Positions 15,730-24,363 of a DNA stretch of 45,803 nt are shown piece after piece (within the stretch, counting starts at the first letter, position 1; the number at the start of each line of letters is the position of its first letter). The stretch spans positions 1 to 45,803 of the forward strand of contig JAJZRG010000023.1 of the NCBI GenBank assembly GCA_021802825.1. Reading direction: 5' to 3'. This DNA comes from Chloroflexota bacterium. GTDB taxonomy: Bacteria; Chloroflexota; Limnocylindria; Limnocylindrales; CSP1-4. The notes beneath the pieces are model-generated. The model searched no databases, was not told the origin of the DNA, and saw only the letters and a program-made list of their open reading frames with translations. The position numbers were made by a program, and so were the translations under genes.

Positions 15730-17415
15730 GTGGCCTCACTCGAACGACTCCTCCAGCAGCTCTCGCCGATTCAGCGGGTCTGGATCGGCGGTGCCACCGT
15801 AGTGGCAGCGCTTGCGCTCGTGGCCTTCGTGAGCATCGCCGGTAAGCCGGACTTCCAGCCGGCGTTCACGAAACTGACGGCGGCGGACGCCGGCGCCATC
15901 AGCGAGGCACTCCGCTCGGCCAAGATCGAGTTCCAGCTGGCCGACGCGGGCGCCACCATCCTCGTGCCCGCTTCCTCGCTGGCAGGAGCGCGCGTGGCAG
16001 CGAGCCAGGCCGGCGTGCTGCCCGACGCCAGCGCTCCCGGCATGGAGCTGTTCGACAAGAGCGCCTTCGGCATGACCGAATTCGACCAGCAGGTCACCTA
16101 CCAGCGCGCCCAGGAGGGCGAGCTCGCAAGGGTGCTCCAATCGCTCGACGGCGTGGCCAGCGCCCGGGTCATGATCGTCGCCGAGCAGAGTCGCCTCCTG
16201 TCCGAGGACGACCGTGCCGCCACCGCATCCGTCGTGATCGCCATGAAGGACGGAGGGCAACCGGACCGCTCCATGGTTCGCGGCATCGTGAGCACCGTGT
16301 CCGGCTCCGTGGCCGGGCTGTCGCCGGACAACGTGACGGTCGTGGACGCCTACGGCCGGATCCTCGCGGGCCCCCAGCTCGGCGGTGCGTCCGAGGCGAT
16401 GGTCGCCCAGGAGTCAGTCGAGCGGGCGATCGAGGCCAAGGTTCGGGCCCTCGTCGATCAGGCGATCGGCCCCGGCCACGCGTCCGTGGCCGTTGCGGCG
16501 ACCGTTGACAGCTCCAAGGTGGAGCAGCAGATCACAACCTATGCCCCCGTATCAGCAGACGCGTGGACGCCGCTGAGCGTCCACTGGAACCGCGAGACGC
16601 TGGCCGGTCAGGGGGGCGCCGGGTACGGCGGCATCCCAGGCGTGACATCGAATATTCCCGGCCTGCCGTCATATCCCGTCGCGGCCAGCTCGCTCGCCCC
16701 GTCGCCGTCGTTGGCTGGCTCCCCGTCGCCCGCTCCGAGCACCTCTCCCGGTGCCAGCGCGTCGCCCGGTGCCAGCGCGTCGCCCGGTGCCAGCGCGTCG
16801 CCCGCCGCGTACCTCAACGAGGATGTGACCGTCAACTATAACCTGTCCCAAACCATCGAGAAGATCGTCCGGGAGCCGGGCCTCCTGAAGCGCCTCAGCG
16901 TCGCAGTCCTCGTCGACGACCGTGCAGCCTCCGGCATCCCGACCGAGCAGCTGCAGGCCACCATCGAGGCCGCGATTGGCGCCGACCAGACCCGGGGTGA
17001 CGTCGTGTCCGTCACCTCCGTGGCGTTCTCGCAGTCCGAGCCGCTCCCGGCCGCGGGGCCGATGGACCAGGTCGCGCCGCTGCTCCCGCAGATCCTGGCG
17101 ACTGCGGTCTCCGTCGTGCTCGGGCTGGTCCTGCTGCTGCTGCTGTGGCGCAACCTCCGCGTCCTCGGACGCCGGTCCGACGAGGCGATGCTCCTCGCCG
17201 AACCGCCCCGACGGCACGCCTACCCGCTCGGGACCGGCGTGCCGGGCGAAGGGTCGAGCGGCGACCACCGTAGGGCGATGCTGGCCGAGCGCACTCCCGA
17301 AAGCAGCCCGCAGGCCCAGATCCAGGAGCGGCTCCGCCGTGTCGCGGACGAGAAACCAGATGCGCTAGTGGGCCTGATGCACGGCTGGCTGCGTGAGGAC
17401 GGACCCCGACGATGA
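15730..17415 (+). CDS. fliF: Flagellar MS-ring protein FliF
   Basis: 561 residues from GTG 15730 (VASLERLLQQLSPIQRVWIG). FliF forms the MS ring in the membrane. A first membrane helix lies at about 21-41 and a second at about 450-475, with the ring-building modules between (GAFGMTEFDQQVTYQRAQEG-like region; RVMIVAEQSRL; YNLSQTIEKIV). The short cytoplasmic C-terminus that binds FliG follows (EKPDALVGLMHGWLREDG). A low-complexity Ser/Pro/Ala insert at about 315-358 contains three exact copies of an 18-base repeat. The start is set by the family N-terminus and a 10-base gap to fliE. Confidence 0.95.
   Translation: MASLERLLQQLSPIQRVWIGGATVVAALALVAFVSIAGKPDFQPAFTKLTAADAGAISEALRSAKIEFQLADAGATILVPASSLAGARVAASQAGVLPDASAPGMELFDKSAFGMTEFDQQVTYQRAQEGELARVLQSLDGVASARVMIVAEQSRLLSEDDRAATASVVIAMKDGGQPDRSMVRGIVSTVSGSVAGLSPDNVTVVDAYGRILAGPQLGGASEAMVAQESVERAIEAKVRALVDQAIGPGHASVAVAATVDSSKVEQQITTYAPVSADAWTPLSVHWNRETLAGQGGAGYGGIPGVTSNIPGLPSYPVAASSLAPSPSLAGSPSPAPSTSPGASASPGASASPGASASPAAYLNEDVTVNYNLSQTIEKIVREPGLLKRLSVAVLVDDRAASGIPTEQLQATIEAAIGADQTRGDVVSVTSVAFSQSEPLPAAGPMDQVAPLLPQILATAVSVVLGLVLLLLLWRNLRVLGRRSDEAMLLAEPPRRHAYPLGTGVPGEGSSGDHRRAMLAERTPESSPQAQIQERLRRVADEKPDALVGLMHGWLREDGPRR
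16750..16803 (+). repeat. Three exact 18-bp tandem repeats inside fliF
   Basis: Units 16750-16767, 16768-16785 and 16786-16803 are identical and encode GASASP three times in the extracytoplasmic loop of FliF. Being 18 bases, gain or loss of a unit keeps the reading frame. Confidence 0.97.
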
Positions 17416-18425
17416 CCGAGCAGGCGATCACCAGGAACGGGTCGCGGAAGGTCGCGGCGCTGCTCATCGCTCTCGGAACCGAGGCGTCGGCGAAGCTGCT
17501 GGCCCGGCTGCCGGCAGAGGCCGTGGACCGTGTCGCGATCGAGCTGATGCGGACGCCGGCGCTCGATCCCCAGGTCCGGGACGCAATCCTCGAGGAAACC
17601 TACGCGGGCCTGCTCGCCGACGGCGGCGTGCTGCCGGGCGGGGAGAACTACGCTGCGCAGCTGTTCGCCCAGGCGTTCGGCGAGGGCAAGGGCCACGAGC
17701 TGCTGGCGCGGGTGAACCTCAGCCAGCGGGTCGTCCCGTTCGAGTTCCTCATCGGTGCCGACCCGATGCAGACGGCGGAGCTGCTCGCGGCGGAGCACCC
17801 CCAGACGATCGCACTCGTCCTCGCCCACCTGCCGCCGCGGCCCGCAGCCGCCGTGCTTGTCGGGCTGCCCGCGGACCTCCAAGTGGACGTCGCGAGGCGT
17901 ATTGCGCTCACGGACCAGACAGGCCCCGAGGCCTTGGCAGTCGTCGAGGACGGCCTGCGTCAGAGGATTTCCACCGTCATGACCGAGACCGCCTCGGTCG
18001 GGGGTGCTCGGCCGCTGGCGCATGTCCTGAACCAGGTCGACCGAGGTACGGAGAAGCAGATCCTGGGCGCCCTCACGGAGATCGACGCGGAGCTTGCCGA
18101 CGAGGTCCGCCGGTTCATGTTCGTGTTCGAGGACGTCATCATGCTGGATGACCGGTCGATGCAGAGGGTCATCCGGGAGCTCGACCAGAAGGACATGGCC
18201 CTCGCGCTCCGGTCGGCGACGGAGTCGGTGCGCGAGAAGTTCTTCGCGAACATGTCCCAGCGTGCCGCGGACACCCTGCGCGAGGAGATGTCGCTGTCCG
18301 GACAGGTGCGCCTCAAGCACGTGGAGGAAGCGCAGGCTCGCATCGTCGGAGTCATCAAGCAGCTCGAGGACCGCGACGAGATCGTCATCAACCGCGGCGA
18401 AGGCAGCGACGATGCTCTCATCTGA
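17412..18425 (+). CDS. fliG: Flagellar motor switch protein FliG
   Basis: 337 residues, the normal FliG length. FliG links the MS ring to the C-ring and contacts MotA. The N-terminal domain begins SRKVAALLIALGTEASAKLL; the middle domain has the EHPQTIALVLAHLPP motif; the C-terminal domain has FVFEDVIMLDDRSMQRVIRE with charged torque residues and FANMSQRAADTLREEM. The ATG overlaps the fliF stop by 4 bases. Confidence 0.97.
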   Translation: MTEQAITRNGSRKVAALLIALGTEASAKLLARLPAEAVDRVAIELMRTPALDPQVRDAILEETYAGLLADGGVLPGGENYAAQLFAQAFGEGKGHELLARVNLSQRVVPFEFLIGADPMQTAELLAAEHPQTIALVLAHLPPRPAAAVLVGLPADLQVDVARRIALTDQTGPEALAVVEDGLRQRISTVMTETASVGGARPLAHVLNQVDRGTEKQILGALTEIDAELADEVRRFMFVFEDVIMLDDRSMQRVIRELDQKDMALALRSATESVREKFFANMSQRAADTLREEMSLSGQVRLKHVEEAQARIVGVIKQLEDRDEIVINRGEGSDDALI

Positions 18426-19185
18426 GCGGATCCTGTACGGCGCGAGCGCGGGTCGCGGGGCTCACGCCGGTCCACGACCGGTGGCCCTCCCGGCTGAATC
18501 CAGCCCGCACGAAGAAGGCGTGGTGCTGCGCGGCGCTCGACCGAGACCGGGCAGCCCGGACCGCCACGCGGTGGCGAACCACGAAGGCCACCCCGCGGCC
18601 GGGCGCGCGATGTTCGGACAAGGCGCGGAATCGGCCCGGGCCGCGGACGAGCAACTGCACCGGTTGCACAAGGCTGCCGAGGCACGGGGCTACCGGGCCG
18701 GCGTTGCGCGTGCCGAGCGCGAGCTGTCCGAGGCGGTCGCCGGGGCTGGCGCGCTCGCGGCCCAGCTTGAAGCCGCCGCGCCAGCCGAGCGCACGGCTGT
18801 CGCGCGCTGGGTCACGGATCTCAGCCTGGCCATCGCCCGACGGATCCTGGGCGACGCCATCAGCGTCGATCCAGCGCGCATGGTCGGGGCCGTCGAGCGG
18901 GCGATCAGCGTGGCAGCCGGATCCCCCGACGTGCGGGTGCTCCTCCATCCGGCATCGGTGGCGCCCGTGCGTGATGCCTGGGAGGCCGCCCACGGCCCCG
19001 GGTACCTCGGCAAGCGCTGGACGTTCGGGCCGGACCCGTCGGTGCCGCCGGGCGGGTGCCTCATCCGGTACCAGCACGGCCTGGTGGATGCGGGGCTCGA
19101 GACGCAGCTCGATGCCATCGCCGAGGCCGTCTTCGCGGCGATCGGCGGAGGCGACCCGATGATCGTCGTGGAGCCTGTCCCGTGA
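18412..19185 (+). CDS. fliH: Flagellar export regulator FliH
   Basis: 257 residues from ATG 18412, overlapping the end of fliG by 14 bases. FliH binds FliI and regulates the export ATPase. The N-terminal ~70 residues are variable. A helical region (about 70-125, AADEQLHRLHKAAEARGYRA) precedes the family C-terminal domain (VARWVTDLSLAIARRILGDA; VRVLLHPASVAPVRDAWE; GGCLIRYQHGLVDAGLETQL). The identification rests on this domain and on the position between fliG and fliI. Confidence 0.88.
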   Translation: MLSSERILYGASAGRGAHAGPRPVALPAESSPHEEGVVLRGARPRPGSPDRHAVANHEGHPAAGRAMFGQGAESARAADEQLHRLHKAAEARGYRAGVARAERELSEAVAGAGALAAQLEAAAPAERTAVARWVTDLSLAIARRILGDAISVDPARMVGAVERAISVAAGSPDVRVLLHPASVAPVRDAWEAAHGPGYLGKRWTFGPDPSVPPGGCLIRYQHGLVDAGLETQLDAIAEAVFAAIGGGDPMIVVEPVP

Positions 19186-20528
19186 CCGAGACCCGCACGC
19201 TCGACACCCGGATTTCGCTCGTGGACGCGGTCGGGCGGGCAACGCTCCTGCGCGCGCAAGGCGAAGTCGTCCGCCTCGTGGGGACGACGATCGAAGCGGC
19301 CGGCCTGATCGTCCAGGTGGGGTCCACGTGCTGGATCGACATCGAGCCCTCCGTGAGCGTCAGTGCCGAGGTCGTCGGCTTTCGGGATGGCCGGATCAGC
19401 CTGGTGCCGTTCGGTGACGTGATGGGCATCCGCCCCGGTTCCAGTGTGCGAGTCCGGCAGGAGCAGTTCCGTGCGCCGGTCGGGGACAGCGTCCTAGGGC
19501 GGGTGCTCGACGGGTTCGGCCAACCGCTGGACGGCAAGGGCCCCCTCGTGGCACGCCAGCGCGTGGTTGCAACCACCTCGCCGCATCCGCTCGATCGGGC
19601 CCGGGTCGTCGATCCGCTGTCGACGGGGGTGCGGGCGATCGACGGCCTGATGACCGCCGGTCGGGGCCAGCGGCTGGGCGTCTTCGCCGGCTCGGGTGTC
19701 GGGAAGTCGACGCTGCTCGCGATGATCGCCAGGAATGCCGCCTCGGACGTCAACGTGATCGCCCTCATTGGCGAGCGGGGGAGAGAAGTTCGCGAGTTCA
19801 TAGAAGAGCAGTTGGGAGAGCAGGGCCTCGCCCGGTCGGTCGTCATCGTGGCGACCTCGGACCAGCCGGCCCTGCTCCGGATGAAGGCGGCCGAGGTGGC
19901 CACGACGATCGCCGAAGCATTCCGGGACGAGGGCCGTCACGTCCTGTTCCTGATGGACTCCGTCACCCGGCTTGCGATGGCGCAGCGCGAGATCGGCCTC
20001 GGCGCGGGCGAGCCCCCGGCATTGCGCGGCTACCCGCCGTCGGTGTTTTCGTATCTGCCGCGGCTCCTGGAGCGAACCGGCAGCGGTGAGTCCGGGACGA
20101 TCACGGGGTTCTATGCCGTGCTGGTCGAGGGCGACGACATGAACGAGCCCATCGCCGACACCGTGCGCTCGATCCTCGACGGCCACATCGTCCTGTCGCG
20201 CTCGCTCGCCGAGCGCAACCACTATCCCGCCATCGACGTGTCCGCGTCGCTCTCGCGCGTCATGCCGGCGGTCGTCTCGCGCGCCCACGCGGCGCTCGCG
20301 AGCGCCCTCCGGGCATCGATGGCGGAGTACGAGAACGCCCGCGACCTGATCGAGGTGGGAGCGTACGCACCGGGCTCGAGCGCCGCGATCGATGCGGCGA
20401 TCAGGCTGCGCCCGGCAATCGAAGCGTACCTGTGCCAGACGCCCGGTGAGACCTGCACGATCGAGACGGCACTGGGGCGTCTCACCTCCATCGGCCTGGC
20501 GGCTTCGGGCGAGGGAGCCGCCGCATGA
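19182..20528 (+). CDS. fliI: Flagellar export ATPase FliI
   Basis: 448 residues from GTG 19182, overlapping the fliH stop (GTGA). FliI energises flagellar type III export. Motifs: beta-barrel domain to about 95, Walker A GVFAGSGVGKSTLLAMI, the catalytic Glu in ALIGERGREVREFIEEQLG, Walker B HVLFLMDSVTRLAMAQREIG, and GYPPSVFSYLPRLLERTGSG. It is closer to FliI than to F-type ATPases. Stop overlaps fliJ by 4 bases. Confidence 0.97.
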   Translation: MTETRTLDTRISLVDAVGRATLLRAQGEVVRLVGTTIEAAGLIVQVGSTCWIDIEPSVSVSAEVVGFRDGRISLVPFGDVMGIRPGSSVRVRQEQFRAPVGDSVLGRVLDGFGQPLDGKGPLVARQRVVATTSPHPLDRARVVDPLSTGVRAIDGLMTAGRGQRLGVFAGSGVGKSTLLAMIARNAASDVNVIALIGERGREVREFIEEQLGEQGLARSVVIVATSDQPALLRMKAAEVATTIAEAFRDEGRHVLFLMDSVTRLAMAQREIGLGAGEPPALRGYPPSVFSYLPRLLERTGSGESGTITGFYAVLVEGDDMNEPIADTVRSILDGHIVLSRSLAERNHYPAIDVSASLSRVMPAVVSRAHAALASALRASMAEYENARDLIEVGAYAPGSSAAIDAAIRLRPAIEAYLCQTPGETCTIETALGRLTSIGLAASGEGAAA

Positions 20529-20983
20529 GCCGTCATCTGCGGCTCGGGGTGGTGCTGCGCCTCCGGGAGATGGAGGAGGAGGCCGCGCGCACGCGCCTGG
20601 CCGGCGCACTCCAGACCCACCGACTGGCGCTGGGCTCGCACGACGAGGCGGTCGGCTGGCTGGCCGAACGGTCCGTCGCGCTGGCAGCCGTCCAGCTTGA
20701 CGGGGGATGGGCCGAGCGCCTCATCGCAAGCGCCAGGGCGCTGGCCCTGGCCGGCGAGCGGTGCGCGGTCGCTTCGCTGGCCGTGGAGACCGCTGCGGAG
20801 GCGCTCGTGACCCGCCGGCAGGAACTTGCCGGCGCCGCCCGGCGCCGGCAAGTTGTCGAGCGGCTGCGAGATCGGATCGCGAGCGAGGAACGGCTAGCGA
20901 CTCATCGAAGTGAGCAGGCCGCCGCGAGCGAACGAACGACCGCCCGGCACGCCTGGCTCGCCATCATGGAGCGGGATCGATGA
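20525..20983 (+). CDS. fliJ: Flagellar export chaperone FliJ
   Basis: 152 residues, predicted to be a long antiparallel helical coiled coil with many Arg, Glu and Ala and no membrane segment. FliJ fits inside the FliI ring and escorts chaperones. The start has the family feel (HLRLGVVLRLREMEEEAART). FliJ is weakly conserved, so the call relies on length, coiled-coil character and the position right after fliI. A perfect 14-bp inverted repeat lies in its coding sequence (20823-20854). Confidence 0.82.
   Translation: MSRHLRLGVVLRLREMEEEAARTRLAGALQTHRLALGSHDEAVGWLAERSVALAAVQLDGGWAERLIASARALALAGERCAVASLAVETAAEALVTRRQELAGAARRRQVVERLRDRIASEERLATHRSEQAAASERTTARHAWLAIMERDR
20823..20854. repeat. Perfect 14-bp inverted repeat within fliJ
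   Basis: Arms 20823-20836 and 20841-20854 are exact reverse complements with a GCCC loop; the mRNA would form a very stable hairpin inside the fliJ reading frame. There is no T-run after it. Confidence 0.9.
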
Positions 20984-22161
20984 TCTCCGCCATCCCGAAC
21001 GGCATGGCCAGGGCGCTCGATCGCATCGACCGGATCATCGTGAGGATGCGGGACCTCGAGCCCACCTGGAGGCCCGCGGATATCGGCCGGCTCCCGATTG
21101 GGGATCCGGGAATCGACCCCGCTGGCGCCGCGCCGTCGGCCCTAGCCAGGACGCCGCAGGACTTCGCGACGGCACTCTCGGCGGCCTCGACAGGGACGGT
21201 CCGCCGGCCGAAACCGGCGTCGCCCGCTCCGGCGCAGGGTGCACCGGCCCAGGCCCGCCTCGTGACGCCCGTGGCCGGAGGCCGCGTCACGCAGCCGTTC
21301 GGCCCATCGGAGCTAAGCCTCGAGCCGGCGGGCACGGTGGGCGGGAGGCGCTACCCGCACGTCCACGACGGACTCGACCTCGCCGCGCCGCTTGGCCGGC
21401 CCGTCGTGGCGGCGGCCGACGGCCGCGTGCTGTTCGCGGGCCGCACGGACGACGGGGCGGTCGTCGTACGGATCGCCCACGACGATGGGAGCGAGACGCA
21501 GTACGGGCATCTCGCGGTCGACCTCACCGTGCAGGCAGGCGACCGTGTGTCAGCCGGCCAGAGGATCGGCAGGATCGGCCTCACGGGCAACACGACCGGC
21601 CCGCACCTCCACTTCGAGCTGTGGCGCGGCGGGAGGGCCGTGGACCCCGCGCCCTGGCTTGGCACGGGCCACCAACCGGGGAACGCGGCACCGATGACCG
21701 GCCTGGCCGCCGGGTCGGGCATGCTTCCCGACCGCGCCGCCCTCGCTGCCTTCGACCGGGTCGCCGACCGGATCCCCTTTGCCACCGAGATCCGCCGTGC
21801 AGCCGGGGAGGCAGGGCTCGATCCGCTGCTGCTGGCATCGCTCGTGCGGGCCGAATCGAACTTCCGGCCAGGGGCGGTCTCACGCGCCGGGGCCATGGGG
21901 CTCACGCAGCTGATGCCCGCGACCGCGCGCGGGCTCGATGTCGACGAACCGTTCGACCCGGCCGAGAATCTCCGGGGCGGCGCGCGATACCTCGCCGGAA
22001 ACCTGCGCATCTATGGGCGCGTTGATCTCGCCCTCGCCGCCTATCAGGCGGGCAAGGGAGCGGTACGGGCCGCCGGGGGGATCCCCGACTCGCCCACGAC
22101 ACGGGGCTACATCGACACGGTTCTCGGCGCCTGGGCGAGCTACCTGGGAAGCGCTCGATGA
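20980..22161 (+). CDS. Fusion of M23 peptidase and SLT lytic transglycosylase in the rod/hook operon
   Basis: 393 residues. The first ~95 form an Arg-rich and Pro/Ala-rich region with no signal peptide or membrane helix. Residues 97-225 are an M23 (LytM) endopeptidase with its metal ligands intact: H129 and D133 (HDGLD), H177 (YGHL), H209 and H211 (GPHLHFE). Residues 255-390 are a soluble lytic transglycosylase domain with catalytic E292 in VRAESNFRPGAV, then SRAGAMGLTQLMPATA and LALAAYQAG. It would cut both peptide and glycan bonds of peptidoglycan, making room for the rod. It lies between fliJ and flgB and overlaps both by 4 bases. Its place suggests it stands in for FlgJ. Export through the flagellar apparatus is inferred. 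Confidence 0.92.
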   Translation: MISAIPNGMARALDRIDRIIVRMRDLEPTWRPADIGRLPIGDPGIDPAGAAPSALARTPQDFATALSAASTGTVRRPKPASPAPAQGAPAQARLVTPVAGGRVTQPFGPSELSLEPAGTVGGRRYPHVHDGLDLAAPLGRPVVAAADGRVLFAGRTDDGAVVVRIAHDDGSETQYGHLAVDLTVQAGDRVSAGQRIGRIGLTGNTTGPHLHFELWRGGRAVDPAPWLGTGHQPGNAAPMTGLAAGSGMLPDRAALAAFDRVADRIPFATEIRRAAGEAGLDPLLLASLVRAESNFRPGAVSRAGAMGLTQLMPATARGLDVDEPFDPAENLRGGARYLAGNLRIYGRVDLALAAYQAGKGAVRAAGGIPDSPTTRGYIDTVLGAWASYLGSAR

Positions 22162-22619
22162 GCTGGCTGCAGGACCCCGTGCATCGCACGCTCGCGGGCG
22201 CCCTCGACGGGCTCGCGCGGCGGGAGTCCCTGATCGCCGCGAACCTCGCGAACATCGACACCCCCGGATACGTGCCCCAGTCCGTTCCGTTCGAGGGCGC
22301 CCTCCAGGCGGCCCTCGCGGAGGCGCGGTCGCCAGCCGGGCAACGCGTGAGCACGCGAGGTGGCCCGGGATCGGCCGCGCCGGGCGAGATGCGGCGAACC
22401 GATCCCCGCCACATGGTCGCCTCGCGGCCACCGTCTGCCGCCCGGGGGACCACCGGCGACGTCCCGTTCGCAGGGTCGATCCGGAACGACGGCAACCGCG
22501 CGGACCTCGAATCCGAGATGGCCGCGCTGGCCGATACGCAACTCCGCTTCGCCGCCGTCGGACGGCTAACCACTGGCCGTCTGGCCATGCTTCGTGACGC
22601 GATCACCGGAGGCCGCTGA
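22158..22619 (+). CDS. flgB: Flagellar proximal rod protein FlgB
   Basis: 153 residues. The N-terminal helix ALDGLARRESLIAANLANID followed by TPGYVPQSVPFEGALQ is the FlgB signature (ANIANVDTPGYKxxxxxF). The C-terminal helix LESEMAALADTQLRFAAVGR also fits. FlgB is the first rod protein. The middle is Gly/Ala/Pro-rich and variable. It follows the peptidoglycan hydrolase gene with a 4-base overlap, separate from flgC at the operon head. Confidence 0.92.
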   Translation: MSWLQDPVHRTLAGALDGLARRESLIAANLANIDTPGYVPQSVPFEGALQAALAEARSPAGQRVSTRGGPGSAAPGEMRRTDPRHMVASRPPSAARGTTGDVPFAGSIRNDGNRADLESEMAALADTQLRFAAVGRLTTGRLAMLRDAITGGR

Positions 22620-24349
22620 TGTTCATCGTCGCACCCGTCACCGGACCGCTCGAGCGAGGATTCGGTTCCCTGACCAGTGCCGTTTCGGGCGAGCCGCCGG
22701 CGGATCCCGTCCCCGACGGGACTTTCGAGAGCACGATCGACGGTGCTCGCGAGGCGGTCGGAGCGGGCATGCCGCGTCCCGACACCCGCCCCGATCCCCG
22801 CGCCCCGGAGCCCTACGATCACCGGCCGGCCCCCGGACGGGAAGCGCTCTCTCAGGTCCGGCGGACGGGGCGGACGTGGGGAGCTCGCCTAGAGGACGAC
22901 GCTGCGGCGGCCGGGGCTGCAATCGCGGCGGACGGCCGTGCGTTCGCCGCACCGCCGCCGACGGCGGTTGCAGCCACCAGTGCCCCGCTCGAGGCAGCGG
23001 TGCCGGAAGACGGATCGGCCTCCTCCGGGGGCGCAATGGCGCCTGGGGGGAGGAGCGGGACCGGCATCCCTGCCGTCGTCTCGGCAGCGGCCCCCGTCCC
23101 GCCGATTGCCGCGGTCCCGGCAAGCCCGGCAACACCGGGGGAGAGGGTGACGTCCGCGGTCCCGGCCACACCCGCGACGCCCGCGGTCCGCGCGCACCCG
23201 GCGGCGACGCCGGCGATCCCCGCCAGTCCCGCGACCCCCGGCGCCGGGGCGGTGGCCACAATCCCCGCCGAGCCTGCCGGCGAGGCGGGCCGCGCGGACG
23301 AGGTCCGGGCCGTGGCGCTCCCACCGTCAACCGCGAGCGCACCCCAGCGCGCAGCCCACACGTTGGGTGGCCACGACCGGGAAGCGTTCGCGCACGGCGC
23401 GCGCCAGGCCAACTCGGCCGCGGCTTCATCCGACCAGGGCCGAGCCGGTGAGGGCGTGCCCGCCCTGGAGGCCCAGGGGGCCCATGCCGCCGTGCCCGCG
23501 GAGCGCGCCGTTCCGGCCGCGCCTGCCAATCCGGCGGAGCGCGCCGTTCCGGCCGCGCCTGCCAATCCGGCGGAGCGCGCCGTTCCGGCCGCGCGGGGCG
23601 ATGGAACGGCGGTTGCGCCACCCAAGCAGGTCATCCGTGCGCTGGGGGCCGCGCCCGCGACCGGCGCAGCTGCCCCACCGGCCGACCACCGACGTCGGAC
23701 GCACTCCACCGGCGCCCCAGGCGCGGTCGATGCCCCGGCGAGCAGCGCGACCCCGCCCCAGGCGGCGGACGCGGCCGTTGGCGCCGCGGCGGTGACACTC
23801 AACAGCCCCGAACCGTATGCCGCCCGGACCGGCGGCACAGCCGCCCCGGACCGGGCGGCGGGCGAAGCCGCCGCCGAACGTCTCCTCGACCTTGTCATCG
23901 ATCGGGCCCGCGTGACGCTCGGCGAGAACGGCGCGAGTCTCGTGACCGAGCTGGAGGATCCCGCGCTCGGGTCGATGCGGCTCTCGGTCGCGGAAGGGAC
24001 GGGCGGGCTCCTGCTGGCCGTGCTGACCGTCTCCGACCCCAGGGCGATCGGACCGCTTCGGCTTGCCGCCGAGCGGCATCGAGCCGCGGGTGAGCTCGGC
24101 AGCCTTGATCTCCGCATCAGGCCGGACATCGACGTTCGGGGCCGCGACGGGGGCAGCCGGGACTTCCCTGCGGGATGGGCACCGGATCACGGCGGCTCGC
24201 GTGACCATCGCCGAGCTGACACCGGCTCGGCAGGACAACGGTCCGACACCCTGGCGCCGGTCCAGCGCCCACGCGCCGCCGCTCCCAGAACGCTCGGTCG
24301 TGCGCCGATGGCGACGCGCCTCGGCCGAAGCATCGACCGCACCGCCTGA
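22619..24349 (+). CDS. fliK: Flagellar hook-length control protein FliK
   Basis: 576 residues. FliK measures hook length and triggers the FlhB switch. The first ~410 residues are an Ala/Pro-rich disordered ruler with repeats (including AERAVPAAPANP). The C-terminal Flg_hook domain starts near 420 (RLLDLVIDRARVTLGENGAS; LEDPALGSMRLSVAEGTGGL; LRLAAERHRAAGELGSLDLR). A further ~70-residue basic tail follows, unusual in length. The ATG directly follows the flgB stop (TGATG). The identification rests on the C-terminal domain plus position before flgD. Confidence 0.85.
   Translation: MFIVAPVTGPLERGFGSLTSAVSGEPPADPVPDGTFESTIDGAREAVGAGMPRPDTRPDPRAPEPYDHRPAPGREALSQVRRTGRTWGARLEDDAAAAGAAIAADGRAFAAPPPTAVAATSAPLEAAVPEDGSASSGGAMAPGGRSGTGIPAVVSAAAPVPPIAAVPASPATPGERVTSAVPATPATPAVRAHPAATPAIPASPATPGAGAVATIPAEPAGEAGRADEVRAVALPPSTASAPQRAAHTLGGHDREAFAHGARQANSAAASSDQGRAGEGVPALEAQGAHAAVPAERAVPAAPANPAERAVPAAPANPAERAVPAARGDGTAVAPPKQVIRALGAAPATGAAAPPADHRRRTHSTGAPGAVDAPASSATPPQAADAAVGAAAVTLNSPEPYAARTGGTAAPDRAAGEAAAERLLDLVIDRARVTLGENGASLVTELEDPALGSMRLSVAEGTGGLLLAVLTVSDPRAIGPLRLAAERHRAAGELGSLDLRIRPDIDVRGRDGGSRDFPAGWAPDHGGSRDHRRADTGSAGQRSDTLAPVQRPRAAAPRTLGRAPMATRLGRSIDRTA
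23498..23594 (+). repeat. 36-bp tandem repeat (2.7 copies) inside fliK
   Basis: Units begin at 23498, 23534 and 23570 with a 36-base period and near-exact identity, encoding AERAVPAAPANP in the disordered ruler of FliK. Changing the copy number would lengthen or shorten the ruler in 12-residue steps without a frameshift. Confidence 0.95.
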
Positions 24350-24363
24350 GAAGGAGAGACGCC

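Noticed and set aside
16750..16803. Tandem repeats as a possible CRISPR-like array
   Set aside because: Units are contiguous without spacers and lie in frame within fliF; the same holds for the 36-bp repeats in fliK.
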